From positions 496,001-560,000 of the forward strand of contig WFMF01000044.1 in NCBI GenBank assembly GCA_011033025.1: DNA of 64,000 nucleotides, written 5' to 3'. Positions within the stretch are counted from its first letter, which is position 1, and each line of letters opens with the position of its first letter. Both the position numbers and the translations under genes were made by a program. Below are positions 58,685 through 64,000 of the stretch, piece after piece. This DNA is from Beroe forskalii. Its lineage: Eukaryota > Ctenophora > Nuda > Beroida > Beroidae. The notes below the pieces were generated by a model. It saw nothing but the letters and a program-made list of their open reading frames with translations. It ran no database searches and was not told the origin of the DNA.

Positions 58685-61600
58685 CTACTCCAGAGTTTCC
58701 TCTGGATAGACTTGGGAAGCTAACTTCCCGAACACTTCATCAGGAACAGCCTGTTTCACCACTTCCTTCTCCTCCTCCTCCCCACTCTTATCTCCGTCCT
58801 CCTCTTCACTCTCATCTTCATCTTCACTCTCATCTTCGTCATCTTCGTCAAGGGTGATCTCATCAGGGTTCTGTGCTTCGCTGGCTTGTTTCTGCTCGTT
58901 GCCTGCACAGGGTTGTATTTTATGTAATGTACTCAAGAATTAATGCACGCTTGAGAAATGCTTAAGTGCGTACATCTTAATGATGTGCGCGTCGTATCAG
59001 TTTATGATAAGAATCAGTACAGTACAGTGAACACCTCTATGTGCCCATCTGTATCTGAACCTTGAGTATATCTAATCATCATTTCACAGGAAAAAGTGGT
59101 ATATGCGAAATGATAGGAAGGTAGTAGGTATAATAGAGTTTGACCATTTTGTATCACTGCATACATCATACAATTTTATTTACATGATATCGAGATGAAA
59201 ATTGAATAAATGCTATATAATATGCTATATAATATGACGAATAAACTGAATTACTTTGGTCAAATGATTACTAACGATATCCACAATAACACGTACATTT
59301 ATTTCATTCCTTCATTTGTTTGAACCCATACATTAAACAAAATGAATGTTCGCCAAGTGAGCAAAAAGAATTTTTGAAAGTGCATTTCGCTTCCCTGGCT
59401 CTAGGACTATTCACTTCCCTAGGACATTTCCAGCATAGTTTTTGGTATACAAATCTACCAATCAACCTGTTAAATCAGCCTCACCTCTAACGAACTGGAC
59501 ATCTTTCTGTAACTGTGCCATAGGATCAGAAACCACGGACTCCACAACACCTCCATCTCCTGTGAAGCATTATGTTCAGTGGGAAATAAAACTGTAATTC
59601 TACTGCTCGCGCGTCAACTTTCTATAATATAAATTCTATCGAAAGCACACAATTTTGCGCGTCTTTATATAGCCCTCCGTTAATCGAGCGATCTGCAGAC
59701 ATATTATGTGTTAGGGAGCCTTGGGTTTAGCTAGCAGAAGTTGGTCCTGACGGCTCGGTGAATAGGCTCTCTACCGTATAAAACCGTTCCAGACCTCAGA
59801 AGAAGAAAGAAAGATATGCGTTAGTAACTCTCCCTCCGTGGGCACGTTGAAGCTGCTGGCAGTGCTGTACTTGTCTCGCACGCTCCTCTTGATACGCAGC
59901 ATCTCACGGAACGTGTCCTCGTTCCCGTGCGACACTTCGAATGTCTGCCAGACCTGGAGAAATGTGCAAATCTTAACAAGGAGTTCAGATAGAAACTGAG
60001 GAGAAAAGAGGTAGTTTTAAAAGGAGGTAATTAAGGGAGCAGCGATAGGAAAAATAGAATAACAAGACTATTTTAGTGGTTCAGAGAAATAGGGTCGTTT
60101 TCTTCCAGAATTCAGCGCTCAATCACGACTACCAACTCACCCTCCAGAAGTCCGAGGCCTGTCTGGGATCTGCAAACTGGGACGTGTGGATGTAGATGCT
60201 CCTGGCTCTGTCTATCTCCCCTAACTTAGTCTCCAACTCCTGCGAACCTTAGGGGATGGCCTTGTTAATGAGGTCTTTTGTAAGATTGAATAAGTGCTGT
60301 CAATTCAATTCAATTCAATTCAATTCAATTCAATTCAATTCAATTCAATTCAATTCAATTCAATTCAATTCAATTCAATTCAATTCAATTCAATTCAATT
60401 CAATTCAATTCAATTCAATTCAATTCAATTCAATTCAATTCAATTCAATTCACCTCTGTCCGAAGGTCAAGGCATCCCCGTCAGGCAGGGTCTCCAGGGC
60501 TTGCTCGTAGATCTGGCGGGTGTGGGTCACGCCGAAACACGCCGTGGCGCGGTTAATGTAAATCTGGAACATCTCCGCTTTGTCTTCCTGTGGAGGGTGC
60601 AAATGTATGCATGTATGATGTACATTTTATAATGCATGAGTATATATTGCATGTATATTGCATATCGCGGGTATACTTTTAAGATTTGTGATATGGCCCC
60701 ACATTCAAATCATTATCATCATGTAGGCTGCATACTGATACCAATTCAATACTTACTTTTGTAACTGCTACAGTAGCTCTATTGTATACTGCCATAGCAT
60801 GGCGCTTGAGACCGAAATCTTCTTCAAGTTTAGCGTACAACAGGAAAATACTCTTAGCGAACTTTTCTGAAAGGTACAAGATATAGGACAATATAATCAA
60901 TTCAATAGTAGAATGCGAATCTTCACAAGTTCAAAGAAAATATCTCATCTCCTCAACAAAGTAGATCTTTGTAGATCTTTGACTAAGAATGATATTTGAC
61001 TAAGAATGATCTAATATATTTTGTTAGTTTGCTGTTATTCAAAACGAGAACAATTCGTAAACTAATTACAATGATTTCACAAAATATCAGAGCTAATGAA
61101 AACAAATAATGATTATTATAACAATCTATGGTAGCTTATGTAATTTGCGGATTGGGATGTTTTATCTTGTCGCAAAAGTGTCAATTAAAATTTCAAGAAA
61201 CGTCGGTTTAATATACATATGGTAGCTTAGAGCAAAATGGGGTAAAAAGGGAGCAAGAAGGGGTGTCGACGGAGCAACCAATGCCCCTCTGTCTGAAGAC
61301 TCACCAGGACACTTATCCAGGGCCTGCTCGAAGAGATCCCTGGCCCGCTCCAACTTATCTCCTCCGTACCTCTTCACGAACTTGGTCAGGTAGGTGGTCC
61401 ACAGGTCGTACACCAGGGGCCACTTGAACATCCCTATACCACGCTCATACACCTGAGGGAGAAGGTCGTCAAAAGTGTGAGGGGCATCTTAAGTCAGCTT
61501 AAATGGACTTAAGATTATCGCTAAATGGCCGGGACAATGATAAGTCCCAAGTATATACAGTATTATTATGTTGCTAGATTTCATTAAATCCTCTGAATCA

Positions 61601-63613
61601 TCAACTCATTCAGACAATCCTCCAAGTGTCGCACCTTGAAGGACTCCTCAAAGTAGTTCTTTTCCTCCAGGAGCTCTGCAAAGTTGAGGATAATCTGAGG
61701 GGACGCTATCCTGAGATCCAGAATCCGGTAGTAGACACTCTTAGTCCTGTCAAAGGTGCCGAGGGAGTCTTCTAGATCTGCGTACAGGGTCCAGATCTTC
61801 AGATTACGATACACCTGTCAAAAGGGATTACTGTCAATGTCCCTATCCTCAAGCAGATAAGGAAGTAGTTTTCAGAAGGTCACAGTCAAGCTAAAGAACT
61901 AAATTCCAACCTACTCTATGCTGGACACTCTCATAAGCAATTTAACTTCCAACGTGCCCTATTGTGGAAACTCTCAGAGGTAATTTAATTTACAACTTAC
62001 CCTATTCTGGACACTCTCGGTCCTATCGAAGTAGCTGGGTTTGTGGGCAGGTGGCGCGGTGGCTCGTCTCAGGTGGCTCAAAGCCTCCTCATAACACTCG
62101 TGCCTGAGTTCTGTTTCAACGTACTGCGTCCAGACATCCGCCAACTCGTCCACCTACAGGTGGGAAGGTGAAGAGAGGGTGCGGGATGTGGTATTGAAGT
62201 ATTGAATGAAGAAGTGAGGAGCAAGGGCCGAGGGGAGGGTGTGGAGGGGTTTGAAGGGGTTTGAAGGGGAAGGGGAGGGGAGAGGTGTGAGGGTGTAGTG
62301 AGAGGGTGTGGAGGGGGAGGGTGTGAAGGGGGAGTGGAGGGGTGTGAAGGGAGTGTGGAGGTTGAGGAGGAGATGAAGTGGGTGAAATTAAGAAAGAGTA
62401 AGGTAAGGTTATGGGGGAAGCTTCCTCCCCTAAAACTTCTAATTTGGTCTAATGACCAGTGAAATCACTCCGATTCGGCTGTTTTGAAAGGTTGATCACA
62501 CGACAGATCACTCCCCAATTTACCTTTACAAAAGGCACCAGAACGGCCTTCTCGAATATCACGCGGCACTCTGGCAACTGTTCGTTCTTCTCGTAGAATC
62601 CAGCGAACTCTATCCACAACCTGCTAAGTTTCCCCGTAGCTAACTTCGGGTCTATCGTCTTGATGGCTTCTGTGTACGTATTCACTATCTCTCTGGGCTT
62701 GCCTGGACCAGGGTATGAGGGGTGAACAATTTGTCAGCTGTTCATGGTTCAAGACAAACTTCATACAATGCTTTACGGCATTAACGCCATTTGATGCCAA
62801 ACTTATCAAATTTCACAATAAAACCTTAACCATTTACAATTCCTCGGGATGTTAACCATTGAATATATACTTATAAAGGTGTTATAAAATTTTTGCAAAC
62901 TTTATAATCATCAGCAGTGCAGTCCGGTAACATTTTCCCGCTCTGACATGTAAAAAGTTAAACCATCTCTATGCTTGATTATCTGTATTTAACATAATAT
63001 ACCAATCATGTCAGCATGGGCGATAAAAATGTGATGTGATGCAGAAATTTCCAGCTGTAATTGATACCGTAATTTTTACATCATACTTTAAGCAGTAGAC
63101 TGTTGTCACAAGTAATACATTGGTTGATTTCCATCAGACGTCAGGATAACCACGGTGGTTAGTTTGGCCCCAATTGAAATATGCGGTTAGGTGCCTTTGA
63201 TTTGTATTGCCCTTCTAAATTTCTAAACCTTCATAACAACATCACTGTCAAGTGACAACTGCCTGGTGGCTATGTGGGACTACCCGACCTCCTTTAAGGG
63301 GGGGGTGGCGGCTCCCCCAAGGTGCCAACCTACCTTCGAACAACTCCCATAAGGTGCCAACCTACCTTCAAACACCTAGCCAACCTAACTTTAAACAACT
63401 TCCCTTTGGTGCCAACCTACCTCCAAACAACTCCCCTTAGGTGCCAACCTACCTTCGAACGACTCCCCTTAGGTGCCAACCTAACTTCGAAAAACTCCCC
63501 TTAGGCGTCAACCTACCTTCGAACAACTCCACTCGTTTCAGCCATTCGTTGACATTGTGAGGATTCTGTCTCAACAGCACTGAGTTGAGGAGCAGTGGTC
63601 GACGCTGCATTAA
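58685..63613 (-). CDS. XAB2: SYF1/XAB2 spliceosomal HAT-repeat protein, C-terminal part
   Basis: SYF1/XAB2 is a HAT-repeat scaffold of the NineTeen/Prp19-associated complex in catalytic spliceosomes. Exons found: 63613-63517, 62702-62524, 62153-62001, 61814-61635, 61452-61305, 60866-60757, 60587-60454, 60247-60141, about 59953-59830, 59559-59485 and 58902-58685. Diagnostic stretches: [85 protein letters not shown] and [17 protein letters not shown]. The C terminus is acidic, then VPDEVFGKL, as in XAB2. About 505 residues are present; roughly 380 N-terminal residues lie beyond 64,000. The exon at 60247 reads on only if one G is dropped after TTCGCA. The donor of the exon at 59953 is not settled. 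Confidence 0.93.
60301..60451. repeat. (CAATT)30 microsatellite starting at a SYF1 donor
   Basis: Thirty uninterrupted pentamers. On the gene strand the exon 60587-60454 ends ...GACAGAG and the donor GTGAATTGAATTG passes directly into (AATTG)n, so the repeat begins within the splice donor itself. Confidence 0.97.
61905..62030. repeat. Triplicated exon end and donor in SYF1
   Basis: Three diverged copies of a word like CTTACCCTATTCTGGACACT followed by CTC. On the gene strand this is GAGAGTGTCCAGAATAGG then GTAAGTTG: the last exon bases of 62153-62001 and its donor. The two downstream copies have decayed donors (GCACGT and AGTAGG). Confidence 0.75.
62165..62360. repeat. Purine-rich low-complexity tract
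   Basis: GGAGGGTGTGAAGGGG-type words repeated irregularly in a SYF1 intron, starting about ten bases from the acceptor of exon 62153-62001. On the gene strand it is a long polypyrimidine tract. Confidence 0.8.
63318..63540. repeat. About 35-bp minisatellite carrying a SYF1 exon end and donor
   Basis: Six or so copies of AGGTGCCAACCTACCTTCGA followed by ACAACTCCCCTT. On the gene strand each contains GAGTTGTTCGAAG then GTAGGTTGGCACC: the last 13 coding bases of exon 63613-63517 and its donor. Confidence 0.9.
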
Positions 63614-64000
63614 CTTCAAGAATTGTAATATTCAGAATGATTAAGATAACTAATAATCATAATGAAAAATGTAAAAAGTAAAAATATTTGCATTTTGAAA
63701 TCAGAAAAAATGCAGGGTGACTAATGTCATCACATCTTGACATGAAATAAACGTATCCTTCTCCAAACCATAAATAGTGAAAAGTAAAACAAGAGACCAT
63801 AAAGTCCCATGTGAGCGGTACTAAATTGACGAGAATCACTTCTCGCCCACATTCACTTCTCAAAGCGTCACTTCGCGTGCACACACTCACTTCTCTCAAA
63901 ACATCACTTCTCACACACTCACTTCTCCCAAAACATCACTTCTCACACACTCACTTCTCTCAAAACATCACTTCTCACACACTCACTTCCCAAAACATCA
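63614..64000. other. SYF1 intron with a tandem array at the window edge
   Basis: Upstream intron of the first visible SYF1 exon. From about 63,850 a unit of about 33 bp (CACACACTCACTTCTC then AAAACATCACTTCT) repeats four or five times and continues past the edge. On the gene strand it is GA/TG-rich. No exon seen here. Confidence 0.7.

Noticed and set aside
60256..60632. Plus-strand frames encoding repeated QFNSI
   Set aside because: They are the (CAATT)n microsatellite translated; antisense to SYF1.

Overview
This window is animal nuclear DNA: AT-rich, with GT-AG introns, many tandem and dispersed repeats, and no bacterial-type gene packing. It carries UFD1, CFP1/CXXC1, USP30, TIMM29 and SYF1/XAB2. 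USP30 and TIMM29 as a pair point to Metazoa. Sequence divergence and two long intronless lineage-specific genes point to an invertebrate, possibly an early-branching one; I cannot name the clade.

Layout. Positions 1-25,366 hold no gene I can support. They contain two foldback elements with TA-flanked inverted termini (8.2-9.4 kb and 13.0-13.9 kb), copies of a CRE-plus-GATA-like module, many CACGTG and CCAAT boxes, a pre-miRNA-sized hairpin and short tandem arrays. From 25,367 to the right edge there are eight genes, all on the minus strand. In order of increasing coordinate they are UFD1 (25,367-28,376), CFP1/CXXC1 (29,406 to about 37,668), USP30 (37,997-42,194), TIMM29 (43,302-44,764, first exon not found), an intronless 1,946-residue multipass membrane protein with a repeated SWR motif (46,346-52,186), an intronless BTB/POZ protein (52,932-54,515), a probable mitochondrial protein resembling mS26 (55,074-58,029) and the C-terminal half of SYF1/XAB2 (58,685-63,613, cut by the window edge).

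The genes cover separate housekeeping jobs: ubiquitin/ERAD (UFD1), H3K4 methylation (CFP1), mitochondrial-surface deubiquitination (USP30), TIM22 import (TIMM29), probably the mitoribosome, and the spliceosome (SYF1). Exon phases were checked by hand. Most joins are phase-consistent, but four places need a one-base change in or beside a G/C run, which suggests residual consensus errors or real frameshifts.

Two observations stand out. (1) At least nine exon boundaries in CFP1, USP30, the mS26-like gene and SYF1 lie at the edge of a tandem repeat, and in most of them the unit contains the splice site plus adjoining exon bases, so acceptors or donors are present in tens of copies. (2) The 1,946-residue protein repeats a hydrophobic segment ending in FSWR-x-P or FIYR-x-P about a dozen times, carries two PPxY motifs, and matches no family I recognise.
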